A stretch of DNA of 64,000 nt from the NCBI GenBank assembly GCA_051654905.1, contig JBOFYY010000111.1, positions 1 to 64,000 on the forward strand, in the 5' to 3' direction. The position numbers and the translations under genes are program-made. Position 1 is the first letter of the stretch; every line of letters starts with the position of its first letter. The notes beneath the pieces are model-generated. The model was not told the DNA's origin. It did not search any database and worked only from the letters and a program-made list of their open reading frames with translations. The DNA is from JBOFIQ01 sp051654905. Its GTDB lineage: Bacteria; Actinomycetota; Actinomycetes; Propionibacteriales; Propionibacteriaceae. Of this stretch, positions 42,166 to 51,404 are shown in pieces.

Positions 42166-42245
42166 AGTCAGACCATCTTATGGCTAAAAGACAGTTCGTG
42201 ACAGAATCCCTGCTAGGTAACTGTCTTTTAGCTAACGCAATAAGG

Positions 42246-42908
42246 CTAGTGATTATGCGCAACTAGTTCGGCAGCTTGACGTAGTTGCCTGACCATAGCG
42301 TCAGGATCATCAGCTTTGAAAACTGCTGACCCTGCCACAAAGGTATTAGCTCCAGCTGCTGCACAACGCTCGATAGTCTCTGGGCTTACTCCCCCATCAA
42401 TCTGTAACCAGATATCGCGATCGCCTAAAAGCTGTCTAGTACGACGAATCTTAGGAAGCACTAGATCAAGAAACTTCTGTCCTCCAAAACCAGGCTCCAC
42501 CGTCATCAATAGCACCATATCGACTTCGTCGAGCATGTCGCTAAAAGGTTCAATAGGGGTAGCAGGCTTCAAAGCGATAGCGGCGCGAGCACCTTTGGCT
42601 CGTAGATCGCGAGCCAGTCGGATCGGGGCTCGACATGATTCGACGTGGAATGTTACCGATTCTGCCCCAGCCTCAGCATATGCTGGTGCCCAACGATCAG
42701 GATCTTCGATCATTAGATGCATATCCAACATCAGATCAGTATGGGACCGTAGCGATTCAACAACTGGCAATCCAAAGGTCAGATTTGGAACAAAAACTGA
42801 ATCCATAACATCAAGATGAATCGCATCCGATGACGGGATTCGAGCAATCTCGCCAGCTAGATTAGCTAAATCAGCATTCAAAATACTTGGTGTAATACGC
42901 ATACCCAT
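42246..42908 (-). CDS. rpe: Ribulose-phosphate 3-epimerase
   Basis: A 220-residue TIM-barrel enzyme. Catalytic residues are in the family motifs: LNADLANL near residue 8, HLDVMDSVFVPNLTFG (30-45), MLDMHLMIEDP, MTVEPGFGGQKF and QIDGGVSPET. It interconverts ribulose-5-phosphate and xylulose-5-phosphate in the pentose phosphate pathway. It is ten bases behind rsmB, in the conserved fmt-rsmB-rpe order. Confidence 0.97.
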   Translation of the reverse strand: MGMRITPSILNADLANLAGEIARIPSSDAIHLDVMDSVFVPNLTFGLPVVESLRSHTDLMLDMHLMIEDPDRWAPAYAEAGAESVTFHVESCRAPIRLARDLRAKGARAAIALKPATPIEPFSDMLDEVDMVLLMTVEPGFGGQKFLDLVLPKIRRTRQLLGDRDIWLQIDGGVSPETIERCAAAGANTFVAGSAVFKADDPDAMVRQLRQAAELVAHNH

Positions 42909-42918
42909 GACATAAACC

Positions 42919-44262
42919 TTATCTACGACGAAGCAGAGCTAAAAACATTGCATCGGTACCATGTCGATGCGGCCATAGCTGAACATAACTACCGTTAGCA
43001 GCTTGCCGAACCTCTGGCAGATAGTCAGGAGCATTCAACAACTCGACATCGTCATGCTCTGCCAATACCGCCTCAACAATATCGCGGGTTTCTCGTTGGT
43101 GTGGCGAGCAGGTGACATAGGCAACTACCCCACCAGAAACAGTTGAATCCAATGCTGACAACAGCAAAGACCGCTGTAGCGGAGCTAAATCATCAATATC
43201 TTCTGGCAGGCGACGCCAGCGCGATTCTGGACGACGACGTAGCGAGCCTAGTCCGCTACAAGGAACATCTGCCATAACCCGAGAAAAAGTTCTAGGTAAC
43301 CAAGGTGGCTGCGTTCCGTCAGCACATATCACTGTCGGTAATCCCAGGTAAGTACGTAGCGCTTGTCGTACTAGAACTGCTCGGTGGTGAGTAACTTCAC
43401 TGGCGATCAAAGTATTACCACTTTGCTGGGCCAGACCAGCAAGTAGCGATGCTTTACCGCCTGGGCCAGCACACATATCTAGCCATAGACCTTCGGGAGC
43501 TTCAACACGACTCAAGGCCCATGCCACCAGTTGGCTGCCTTCATCTTGTACTCCAGCTTTTCCAGTACGGATCTGTTGAATACGTGAAGGAATTATATGT
43601 GAGGTAGCACCAAAGGGGCTTAGCTTCGTGGGTTTACCAAGTTCACTAACCTCACATAGTCCCGGTCGAACAACCAAGGTAGGAGCTGGTGCCAGGTTGT
43701 TAGCTTCCAGCGCCTCTTGAAGTTCCGCTTCTGGCAAAAGATCTCGATAAGCAGCTACGATCCACTCTGGATGGTGGGTTGCCATCCCTAACTGTGCATC
43801 GGGGCTAAGCCCAATAGCTAGCTCCTGTTGCCAAGCTGCCAGATCATGTTTAGCTACCTTTCGCAAGATAGCATTTACCACCCCGGTAGCTCGCTCCCCT
43901 ACGACGTTAGCAGCAACATCGACGCTAGCTGCTACAGCTGCATGGGTGGGAACCCGCATAGCAAGTAGCTGATGAGCACCTAGTCGTAGTACATCAACAA
44001 CAGCTGCTTCGAGTGTGTCCAAACTACGTCCGCCAGCTGCTTCAATGATGAGATCGTAAGTCCCAATACCTCGACAGGTTCCGTACAAAAGTTCGGTAAC
44101 AAAGCCAGAATCTCGTTCATCAAGATCTGCTTGAGCTAAGACTTTAGCCAATGCCAAGTTGGCATATGCGCCATCAAGAGTTACCGCCTGTAGCGCGTCG
44201 AAAGCTGCTAGTCGAGCATGATCGCGAGTACGCCATTTCTTAGTGTGATGATGTTGCGGCAT
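42919..44262 (-). CDS. rsmB: 16S rRNA (cytosine-967-C5)-methyltransferase RsmB
   Basis: A 447-residue protein with an N-terminal NusB-like RNA-binding domain (about 10-150) and a C-terminal SAM-dependent m5C methyltransferase domain. The SAM motif is DMCAGPGGKASLLAGLA, and the two catalytic cysteines are in DVPCSGLG and VTCSPHQRE. It modifies C967 of 16S rRNA in the E. coli numbering. The start lies one base past the fmt stop, so the two are translationally coupled. Confidence 0.96.
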   Translation of the reverse strand: MPQHHHTKKWRTRDHARLAAFDALQAVTLDGAYANLALAKVLAQADLDERDSGFVTELLYGTCRGIGTYDLIIEAAGGRSLDTLEAAVVDVLRLGAHQLLAMRVPTHAAVAASVDVAANVVGERATGVVNAILRKVAKHDLAAWQQELAIGLSPDAQLGMATHHPEWIVAAYRDLLPEAELQEALEANNLAPAPTLVVRPGLCEVSELGKPTKLSPFGATSHIIPSRIQQIRTGKAGVQDEGSQLVAWALSRVEAPEGLWLDMCAGPGGKASLLAGLAQQSGNTLIASEVTHHRAVLVRQALRTYLGLPTVICADGTQPPWLPRTFSRVMADVPCSGLGSLRRRPESRWRRLPEDIDDLAPLQRSLLLSALDSTVSGGVVAYVTCSPHQRETRDIVEAVLAEHDDVELLNAPDYLPEVRQAANGSYVQLWPHRHGTDAMFLALLRRR

Positions 44263-44263
44263 G

Positions 44264-45181
44264 TTAGACCAGAGTCTCCTTGTTATTAAATGTCACACCG
44301 CGTGCCCAATCAGCAGCCGCCATGGGTTTTTTACCAACTGGTTGTACATATCCTAGTCGCAATGATTGGCTACCAGTTCCAATAACCACATCCCGTTTTG
44401 TTGCGATAATTTCTCCCGGAGTATTTTCTTCGGAAACAACCTCACAAGTAAGGATTTTGAAGCGTTCGCCTCTAAAAGATGTCCATGCTCCGGGAGCTGG
44501 ATTACAGCCTCTAATTAACCGATCAAGTTTGATAGCAGAATCAGTCCATACGATATGTGCTTCTTCTACCGTTAGTTTCGGAGCAAGGGTTATTCCCACT
44601 TCTGGTTGCTGCGTAGGAGAGATTCCAACAGCGATATCGGCGAGAGTCTGCACTAGTAAATCTGCTCCCAGCTCTGAAAGCTGTTGAAGTGCCTCACCAC
44701 TAGTTCCGTGAGGATCAGCCAGAATTTCACAGTTGCGATAGGTTGGACCAGCATCTAGAGCTGGAACTAATTCAAAAGTTGTTGCCGCCCAGGTTGGATC
44801 GCCGTTGATAATAGCTCGCTGAATAGGAGCAGCTCCACGCCATGCTGGCAGCTTGGAAAAATGCAGATTTACCCAACCATGTTGTGGAATAGCTAGTAGC
44901 TCTCGGGTAATAAGATTCCCATAAGCTACAACTGGGCAACAATCGGGAGCTAACTCTTTTAGCCGAAGCACCGTATTAGGGTCTTTAGCACTCTGGGGTT
45001 TTAGAGTCTCAATATTATGTGACTGTGCCCATTGCGCTACTGGTGAAGGTTGTAGCTTGCGTCCTCGCCCAGCAGGAGCATCGGGGCGAGTTATCACAGC
45101 AACCAAATCATGACCAGCGGCAATCAAAGCCTCTAGCGATGGCACAGCAACGTCGGGAGTTCCGGCAAAAACAATCTTCAC
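44264..45181 (-). CDS. fmt: Methionyl-tRNA formyltransferase
   Basis: A 305-residue enzyme with the N-terminal formyltransferase domain (MKIVFAGTPDVAVPSLEALI) and a C-terminal OB domain. The catalytic Asn and His lie in NLHFSKLPAWRGAAPIQ (about 105-121), and the essential Asp is in LVPALDAGPTY. It formylates Met-tRNAfMet for translation initiation. It is the first gene of the fmt-rsmB-rpe run. In many actinobacteria priA or def precedes it; here an NCS1 permease gene intervenes. Confidence 0.96.
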   Translation of the reverse strand: MKIVFAGTPDVAVPSLEALIAAGHDLVAVITRPDAPAGRGRKLQPSPVAQWAQSHNIETLKPQSAKDPNTVLRLKELAPDCCPVVAYGNLITRELLAIPQHGWVNLHFSKLPAWRGAAPIQRAIINGDPTWAATTFELVPALDAGPTYRNCEILADPHGTSGEALQQLSELGADLLVQTLADIAVGISPTQQPEVGITLAPKLTVEEAHIVWTDSAIKLDRLIRGCNPAPGAWTSFRGERFKILTCEVVSEENTPGEIIATKRDVVIGTGSQSLRLGYVQPVGKKPMAAADWARGVTFNNKETLV

Positions 45182-45219
45182 AATCCCAGCCTAGAGGTCA
45201 TAGTCGTATCCCGGCGACC

Positions 45220-46656
45220 TCAGCACGTAATTAATTTATGACGGTATCGCGATACCACTACTAAAAATAGGTATCCCAATGCTGCAATACCACCAGAAAC
45301 CAACCAACCCAGCCCATGTGATCCGATCCAACCATTGCTAAGAGGACCTTGGAACCATATTTGTGTTCCGCTATGAACTGTCGAGCAACAAAAACCTAGG
45401 ATCAACGCAACTAGCCACAATATACAAGGACCGATATTGATGCCGTAGCGATAGTAATAGCCACTTTTTTTAGAAGTATCAAGTAACGACTGCGCGTCAT
45501 ATTCTCTGCCTAAGGCTAGATCCATTCCAAAAATCCCAGCCCAACCAGATAGCGGTACCGCTAGCAAAGTAAGGAATGTTGTGAATGGTCCAAAAAAATC
45601 TTGAGCCACCACAGTAATCCAAAGCCCGGAGATAATAATTAGCACAGCATCAATCCCTACTGCCATCATTCGAGGAATAGCTATTCCCCCAGCAAGTAAG
45701 TTAAGTCCCGATGAATACATCGACAGATCCGCTGCTGTAATTAGTCCCACAGCTACCGTCAATAAGTAAGGAGCAAGAATCCACCCCGGTAAAATTGCTC
45801 CAATACTTGCTACTGGGTCATGAGACTGGGCAAGCGTAGGATTATTTACTGCTAGAAAAACTCCTAACCCCAACAAGATAGTTAGCGGTATCAAGGCGCC
45901 AGCAGTGGTTACGGTAACTATCTTTTTCGCTGAAGTATGTCGCGGCAAATAGCGGGTGTAGTCTGGGCCAGCAGCAACCCAACCTAACCCAGTTCCTGCC
46001 ATCACAAAACCAAGTGTTGCTATCCACTCTGAAATACCAACCCCGTTACCAACAAAAACTTTTTCTCGATCGAGACGAGTAGCTGCTACTGCGACTACTA
46101 CCAGCGTAAGAAGTCCAAAAATCCATGTCAGCCATTTTTGCAACCACAGCAAAGTAGCGTGCCCGAAAATCCCAATTACAGCTGCAATAACAACTGTAAG
46201 AATCAAAGCAGCAGCCAGCATCGGGGTCGAAATCTCTAAGCCACATAACGGAGCCAGACCGCATAAAGCAAAAGCTGCCGTAGTGCACATGACTGTTTCC
46301 CAGCCGACAAAACCTAGCCAAGAAATAAGCGTAGGACCCCAGTTTCCACGGATTCCAAATATGGCACGCGACAAAGTCAATCCTGGCGCTGCACCCCTCT
46401 TACCAGCAATCGATATTGCTGCCACTACCAAAAAAGATAGCGCTGAGCCAAGAACTGCAGCAGTAAGAGCTTGTAGTGTTGAAAGCCCTTGTATCGAGAC
46501 TAACGCCGCCCCCATGGTGATACCGAGAACTCCCATATTGGCGCCAAACCACATCCAGAAAAGTTCTACTAACCGTGAGTTCCGTTCACTGTCTGGAACT
46601 GGTTCAATACCTCGTCTCTCGATGACTCCGACGGCATGATCTTGACGTTGCGACAC
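45220..46656 (-). CDS. NCS1-family nucleobase/cytosine permease
   Basis: A 478-residue transporter with about 12 helices. The family pattern is visible in ELFWMWFGANMGVLGITMGA (helix 1), GRAxxG-like RAIFGIRGN and LISWLGFVGWET. NCS1 proteins carry cytosine, uracil, hydantoins, allantoin or thiamine precursors with protons or sodium. The exact substrate is unknown. A strong ribosome-binding site (AGGAGGAG) precedes the GTG start at 46656. It is inserted between priA and fmt on the same strand. With pyr genes missing at their usual place, nucleobase salvage is an attractive role (inference). Confidence 0.88.
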   Translation of the reverse strand: MSQRQDHAVGVIERRGIEPVPDSERNSRLVELFWMWFGANMGVLGITMGAALVSIQGLSTLQALTAAVLGSALSFLVVAAISIAGKRGAAPGLTLSRAIFGIRGNWGPTLISWLGFVGWETVMCTTAAFALCGLAPLCGLEISTPMLAAALILTVVIAAVIGIFGHATLLWLQKWLTWIFGLLTLVVVAVAATRLDREKVFVGNGVGISEWIATLGFVMAGTGLGWVAAGPDYTRYLPRHTSAKKIVTVTTAGALIPLTILLGLGVFLAVNNPTLAQSHDPVASIGAILPGWILAPYLLTVAVGLITAADLSMYSSGLNLLAGGIAIPRMMAVGIDAVLIIISGLWITVVAQDFFGPFTTFLTLLAVPLSGWAGIFGMDLALGREYDAQSLLDTSKKSGYYYRYGINIGPCILWLVALILGFCCSTVHSGTQIWFQGPLSNGWIGSHGLGWLVSGGIAALGYLFLVVVSRYRHKLITC

Positions 46657-46740
46657 TGAAACGCTCCTCCTACACAGTTATTGTGATCATCACGATTTTT
46701 TCAGACTTTCCCAACTAAAAGTCTCCTGACCAGACTGTGA

Positions 46741-48744
46741 TCAACTTACCTGCGCTGGATCGACTCGGACCCGAAGCGCACCAGTTTCTTTACGTGCCGA
46801 ACGAACTGAGATAGCTGTTTTTACTGCTCCAACTAATTCTTTCCCCTGGCTAACTGGCACTCGAAGAATCAGCCGCGAACGCTCCTCTTCATTTGGTCTA
46901 AAAGAGCTAACTGGAACTGGTCCTAATATTTCGCCATGTTCTGGCATCTCAACAAGTTGGGCAAAAGAATTAACTGCTTGCTGATCTCCATCGATCTCTA
47001 CCCAACGAGCAATCGGAGGGAAATGCGCTTCAGCACGATCAGCTAACTCTCGACGCGAATATTCGACATGCCCATATCGCAATAAAGTTTGAGTTGCCCG
47101 CGCATCACTAGGAGCTACCACTACGACAGTTCCGCCTGCTGCTGCTGGTTTTACTAGCGCAGTAGCCAAACTCCAGCGTCGGAGCGCTTCTTCGCTGGCA
47201 CGTAAATCAGCACGTTGTAGTAGCAATGAACCATCAAGTAATACCGCAGCAGCATAACCTCCTTCGGCATATGGTTCACCTCCGGTTGTAGCTACCACGA
47301 TACGTGGCTCGCCATCTACCGATGTCACAATTTTTGCACCGCTCGATGAGAGCAGTGCTACACCGGGAAAAGCCTTACCTAATTCGTCTAAAGTACGATC
47401 AGCGCCAATCGTAGTGGCTCGCAAATGTCCTGAACCGCAATTGCGACACCGCCATTGCAGCCGCGGAAGTAACCGTCCGCACCAGCTACAGGATAAAACT
47501 GCATCTTTATGTGGCTGATTCAGTGGTCCGCAACACTCTGGGCATCGAACTGACTCACGACAATCTTGGCAAAGTAACGAGCTACGATAACCAGCTCTAG
47601 GTACTTGGATCAGAACTGGTCCTTGCAGTAAACCTCGTCTAATAACTGTAAAAACTTCGTGAGGAAGACGTGTAACTCGAGCAGCCAAATCTCGATCCAA
47701 AGCTCGATCATGATCGACTGCTGCACGAACTGCTGGACAACGACGTCGTAGTTCTGATTGCGAATAAGAAATATCTGTTAACCAACCTCGCTCAACTAGC
47801 CAAGCAACTTCAGCAGTTCGTGAATAGCTTCCTAATAACAGCGCAGTATTTTCTTTGGAACTACGCATTGCTGCTATTTCTCGAGTATGAGGATAAGGTG
47901 CTCGTGGATCTGACCATAAGTCATCGCCATCATCGTAGAGAGCAATTAATCCCAGATTAACGATAGGAGCAAAAACAGCCGTTCTCGTACCAATTACAAC
48001 TCGCGCTTGTCCTCGTAATGCGGCTAGAAAAGCTCGATACCTAGCAGCTGGACCAGTTTCAGCAGTTAATAGTACATATCCATTACGTCCAAAAGTTTGT
48101 TGACAAGCAGCTGCCAGCAAATCAAGATCTCGAGCATCAGAAGCTAATAGCAATGCACTTTTACCTGCCGCTAATGTTGCTGCCGCAGCTTCAACAAAAC
48201 CAGCTGTCCATGATCCTTCCGCCGCAGCAACCGGGGCAATATGCCAGGCAATCCGGGAACTAGCACCAGCTATTAGCTGTTGTAGAAACTCTGCGCCACC
48301 TGGATAATCCTTCAACACACTGGTCTCGACAATCGGGTCACTTACCGGATTATCGCGAAGAGGCGCTTTCTCAGTAGTGGCATGACGCGGGGGGATCGCT
48401 AATCTAACTACATCAGCGGCACAACCTGCGTAGTAATCAGCTACTGCACGTATCAAATCATAAATAGCAGGGGTAAGAACTTGCTCTGATAAAACTACTT
48501 TGTCAATTTTAGCTAGCTTAACTACCTCAGATTCGTTGACTCTCTTAACAATAAATCCATCGCATAACCGGCCAGCGAATCTCACCCTAACGCGTACACC
48601 AGGTAGCGCCAGTTCATCCATGTCTTTGGGAACTTCATAATCAAAAAGACGATCTAGATGCGGCAACGGAATATCGACAAGAACGCGCGCTATCTGCCGA
48701 GGAGGTAGCGAAACTAACAGCGGGTCACATGTCATAAAGAACAT
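46741..48744 (-). CDS. priA: Primosomal protein N' (PriA), helicase motifs degenerate
   Basis: A 667-residue PriA homologue. The N-terminal DNA-binding domain (ARVLVDIPLPHLDRLFDYEVP) and the zinc-binding region with four CxxC-type pairs (CQDC, CPEC, CSWC, CRNC) are intact. The Walker A that E. coli PriA carries as VTGSGKTEVY is replaced by IAPVAAAEGSWTAG, and the DEEH box is DDGDD. Loss of helicase motifs is a normal state in actinobacterial PriA, so this is not called a pseudogene. It would support replication restart as a structural factor. The ATG at 48744 follows GGAG by nine bases. It is divergent from thrE across a short gap. Confidence 0.92.
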   Translation of the reverse strand: MFFMTCDPLLVSLPPRQIARVLVDIPLPHLDRLFDYEVPKDMDELALPGVRVRVRFAGRLCDGFIVKRVNESEVVKLAKIDKVVLSEQVLTPAIYDLIRAVADYYAGCAADVVRLAIPPRHATTEKAPLRDNPVSDPIVETSVLKDYPGGAEFLQQLIAGASSRIAWHIAPVAAAEGSWTAGFVEAAAATLAAGKSALLLASDARDLDLLAAACQQTFGRNGYVLLTAETGPAARYRAFLAALRGQARVVIGTRTAVFAPIVNLGLIALYDDGDDLWSDPRAPYPHTREIAAMRSSKENTALLLGSYSRTAEVAWLVERGWLTDISYSQSELRRRCPAVRAAVDHDRALDRDLAARVTRLPHEVFTVIRRGLLQGPVLIQVPRAGYRSSLLCQDCRESVRCPECCGPLNQPHKDAVLSCSWCGRLLPRLQWRCRNCGSGHLRATTIGADRTLDELGKAFPGVALLSSSGAKIVTSVDGEPRIVVATTGGEPYAEGGYAAAVLLDGSLLLQRADLRASEEALRRWSLATALVKPAAAGGTVVVVAPSDARATQTLLRYGHVEYSRRELADRAEAHFPPIARWVEIDGDQQAVNSFAQLVEMPEHGEILGPVPVSSFRPNEEERSRLILRVPVSQGKELVGAVKTAISVRSARKETGALRVRVDPAQVS

Positions 48745-48831
48745 CGTGCCAGACTCCACCGACATTTTGGGGCTTATGGTCACCAACCTCAATAGCGTAG
48801 GCTTGACTTACCAAAACTATAAGGAAACTTC

Positions 48832-50127
48832 ATGCCACTAAAAACTGTTGCTCCCGCAATCCAGATACGACGCCTACTACTTACCTTAGGCACAAATATG
48901 ATCGCTGGTGGAGCCGCAGTTTACGATGTGGAATCAGAATTACGCCGCGTTGCTTGGGTGCTGGGACATCCACGTACTCAAGTATCAGCAAGTCCCACTA
49001 CGGTATGGATTTCTCTTTATCCAGGTGAACCTGCTGCTCTAATGTCAGTAGGCGAAGGGCTACGTCTGGACCAATCATCGCGCGTAAATGATATTCGTCG
49101 AGAAGTATTGGCCGGCCACCTTACCGTCCCTGATGCTTTAGAGAAACTGCTAAATATTCGTCAGCTCCCAGCACGATTTGGTTCGATAGGCTCTTATCTA
49201 GGAAATCTTTTAGTAGCGGTAGGCATTTGTATGATCATGCAACCAGGATTACGCAATATGGCGCTAGTATCGCTGCTTTCTCTTGTAGTGACTTTCCTCA
49301 CCCGATTCACTGGACGCTTTACAACACTTCGTACATTGTTACCAGTAATTGCTGCTTTCGTGGTTGCACTTATCTGTTTAATTTGTGCTCAAACTGGCGT
49401 TATCGAAGGCCCACTACGCACAATTATCTGTCCGTTAGCAGTACTTTTACCCGGAGCGACGCTGGCTACCGGAATGGCAGAACTAGCGGGCGGCATGATG
49501 ATTTCTGGATCATCACGAACATTTTATGGACTTACCATGCTGGCATTATTTACGTTAGGAGTTATTGGAGCTGCCTTAGTTCTGGATACTCCCCCAGCGC
49601 TCTTAGCTAATATCCGCGTTCCCGGTTTAGGGCTTTGGGCCACCCCAGTTGCGCTAGGGGCTATTTCATTAGGGATGGTATTAGCTGAGTCACTACCGCT
49701 ACGTCATCTGCCTTATGCGCTTGCCATACTTGCCTTGACTTATATTTTCCAAACTCTGGGACAGAACTGGGGTCATACTCCTGCTATCGGAACTTTCCTT
49801 GGTGCAGCTATCGCTAGCTTCGGAGCTTCAGCAATAGAAGTTACTAGACCAAATATCTCTCGGCTGGTGGTTTTCCTTCCCAGCTTCTGGCTTCTAGTTC
49901 CAGGAACTCTAGGCGTAATCGGGATCACGCAAGTAGGTACACATCAAGCACAAGCTTCTACTGAACTCATTAGCGTGGGAGTTATCGTAATCACGATTGC
50001 AGTAGGTTTATTGCTGGGATCAGCCCTTGCTAGGCCACTGCAATTATTAGCTCGCCAGCATCACCGTAGTCATTCATCACAACCCGATCGTGGCGTTCCA
50101 GCTACAGTCGCAACTGATGTGTCATAA
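48832..50127 (+). CDS. Threonine/serine exporter family protein (ThrE-like)
   Basis: A 431-residue membrane protein with the ThrE layout. A cytoplasmic N-terminal domain (about 1-120) with GGAAVYDVESELRRVA and QVSASPTTVWISL is followed by ten or so membrane helices that form two homologous halves (DUF1212 and DUF3815). Corynebacterial ThrE exports threonine and serine. An AAGGAAA precedes the ATG. It is monocistronic, divergent from priA and convergent with metK, and ends in the terminator at 50130-50171. Export of surplus amino acids would fit a peptide-degrading lifestyle. Confidence 0.9.
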   Translation: MPLKTVAPAIQIRRLLLTLGTNMIAGGAAVYDVESELRRVAWVLGHPRTQVSASPTTVWISLYPGEPAALMSVGEGLRLDQSSRVNDIRREVLAGHLTVPDALEKLLNIRQLPARFGSIGSYLGNLLVAVGICMIMQPGLRNMALVSLLSLVVTFLTRFTGRFTTLRTLLPVIAAFVVALICLICAQTGVIEGPLRTIICPLAVLLPGATLATGMAELAGGMMISGSSRTFYGLTMLALFTLGVIGAALVLDTPPALLANIRVPGLGLWATPVALGAISLGMVLAESLPLRHLPYALAILALTYIFQTLGQNWGHTPAIGTFLGAAIASFGASAIEVTRPNISRLVVFLPSFWLLVPGTLGVIGITQVGTHQAQASTELISVGVIVITIAVGLLLGSALARPLQLLARQHHRSHSSQPDRGVPATVATDVS

Positions 50128-50129
50128 CG

Positions 50130-50171
50130 AAAGTGTGGCTTGCTAGAAACTAAGCTAGCAAGCCACACTTT
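50130..50171. terminator. Bidirectional terminator between thrE-like gene and metK
   Basis: A 17-bp perfect stem (50130-50146 with 50155-50171), 8-base loop, followed by TTCG on the plus strand and preceded by GAA. It can end both convergent transcripts. Confidence 0.88.
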
Positions 50172-50184
50172 TCGATAATAGATA

Positions 50185-51372
50185 TCAGCCCTTAACAGCT
50201 TTAGCTAAAGCTGCCGCCCGGTCAGTACGCTCCCAGGTCATGGTGTCTAACTCACGACCAAAGTGTCCATAGTTAGTTACGTCAGCATAAATAGGACGTA
50301 ACAGATCCAAATCAGCAATAATCGCTGCTGGGCGTAGATCAAATACCTCTTTTACGGCAGCTACCAGTTGTTCTTCAGGAACTGCACCAGTACCAAAAGT
50401 ATCTACATAGAAACTCATCGGGTGAGCTACTCCGATGGCATAGGAAACCTGAACTTCGCAGCGTTCAGCAAGTCCAGCAGCCACAATATTTTTAGCAACC
50501 CAACGCATAGCATAAGCAGCTGATCGGTCTACCTTTGAAGGATCTTTCCCCGAAAAAGCACCGCCACCGTGGCTAGCCATACCGCCATAAGTATCGACGA
50601 TGATTTTACGTCCGGTAACCCCGGCATCACCATGAGGTCCACCGACGATAAAAGCTCCCGTGGGATTTACCTTTATCTTGGCATCGCCAGGAATCGCAAA
50701 ACCGTAACGATCAAACACTGGCGCAACTACACAGTTAATAAGATCTTTACGTAACGTTGCCATAGAAATACCAGCAGCATGCTGACTGGAAACTACAACA
50801 GCTTCTACCCCAACAGGTTTGAAACCGTCATAAGCAATAGTGACCTGAGTTTTACCATCAGGACGCAAGTAATCCACAGTTTCATTTTGGCGAACTAGCG
50901 TTAGTTGCTCTGATAAACGGTGAGCTAGATCAATAGGCAGCGGCATCAACGTCGGAGTTTCGTTACAGGCATAACCAAACATTAGGCCTTGATCGCCAGC
51001 CCCTTGCCGGTCTACTTCATCGGTAGATCCGGATCGAGATTCCTCAGAGGAAGATACTCCCTGAGCAATATCTGGCGATTGCTGATGTAGCGCTACCATC
51101 ACGCCGCAAGAGTTACCGTCAAAGTATTTCTCAGAAGAGTCATAACCAACTTTGACAATACGCTGCCGAGCAATCGCATCGATATCAGCATAAGCATCAG
51201 TGGTTACTTCACCTGCAACCACAACTAAACCTGTAGAAACAAGTGTTTCGCACGCGACATGTGCTGTAGGATCTTGCGCCAAGATAGCGTCAAGAACCGA
51301 ATCAGAAATGGCGTCAGCGATTTTATCTGGATGTCCCTCAGTTACCGACTCAGAGGTAAATAGACGCGACAT
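50185..51372 (-). CDS. metK: S-adenosylmethionine synthase
   Basis: A 395-residue enzyme of normal length. The N-terminal SESVTEGHPDKIAD, the hexapeptide-type GAGDQG with MFGYACNETP and the P-loop-like GGGAFSGKDPSKVDRSAAY are present. It makes SAM from methionine and ATP. The ATG at 51372, with AAGG six bases before it, is preferred over the in-frame upstream codon at 51408, which would overlap coaBC. SAM feeds KamA, TrmI and RsmB here; its by-product MTA/SAH would need an MtnN-like or other route, and the local mtnN is broken. Confidence 0.97.
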   Translation of the reverse strand: MSRLFTSESVTEGHPDKIADAISDSVLDAILAQDPTAHVACETLVSTGLVVVAGEVTTDAYADIDAIARQRIVKVGYDSSEKYFDGNSCGVMVALHQQSPDIAQGVSSSEESRSGSTDEVDRQGAGDQGLMFGYACNETPTLMPLPIDLAHRLSEQLTLVRQNETVDYLRPDGKTQVTIAYDGFKPVGVEAVVVSSQHAAGISMATLRKDLINCVVAPVFDRYGFAIPGDAKIKVNPTGAFIVGGPHGDAGVTGRKIIVDTYGGMASHGGGAFSGKDPSKVDRSAAYAMRWVAKNIVAAGLAERCEVQVSYAIGVAHPMSFYVDTFGTGAVPEEQLVAAVKEVFDLRPAAIIADLDLLRPIYADVTNYGHFGRELDTMTWERTDRAAALAKAVKG

Positions 51373-51404
51373 GATTACCTTCATTCCTTTCCAGTGACAA
51401 AGAG

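Noticed and set aside
46741..48744. priA as a pseudogene because of missing Walker A and DEEH motifs
   Set aside because: Actinobacterial PriA proteins generally lack these helicase motifs, and the zinc-binding and DNA-binding parts are intact with no stops.
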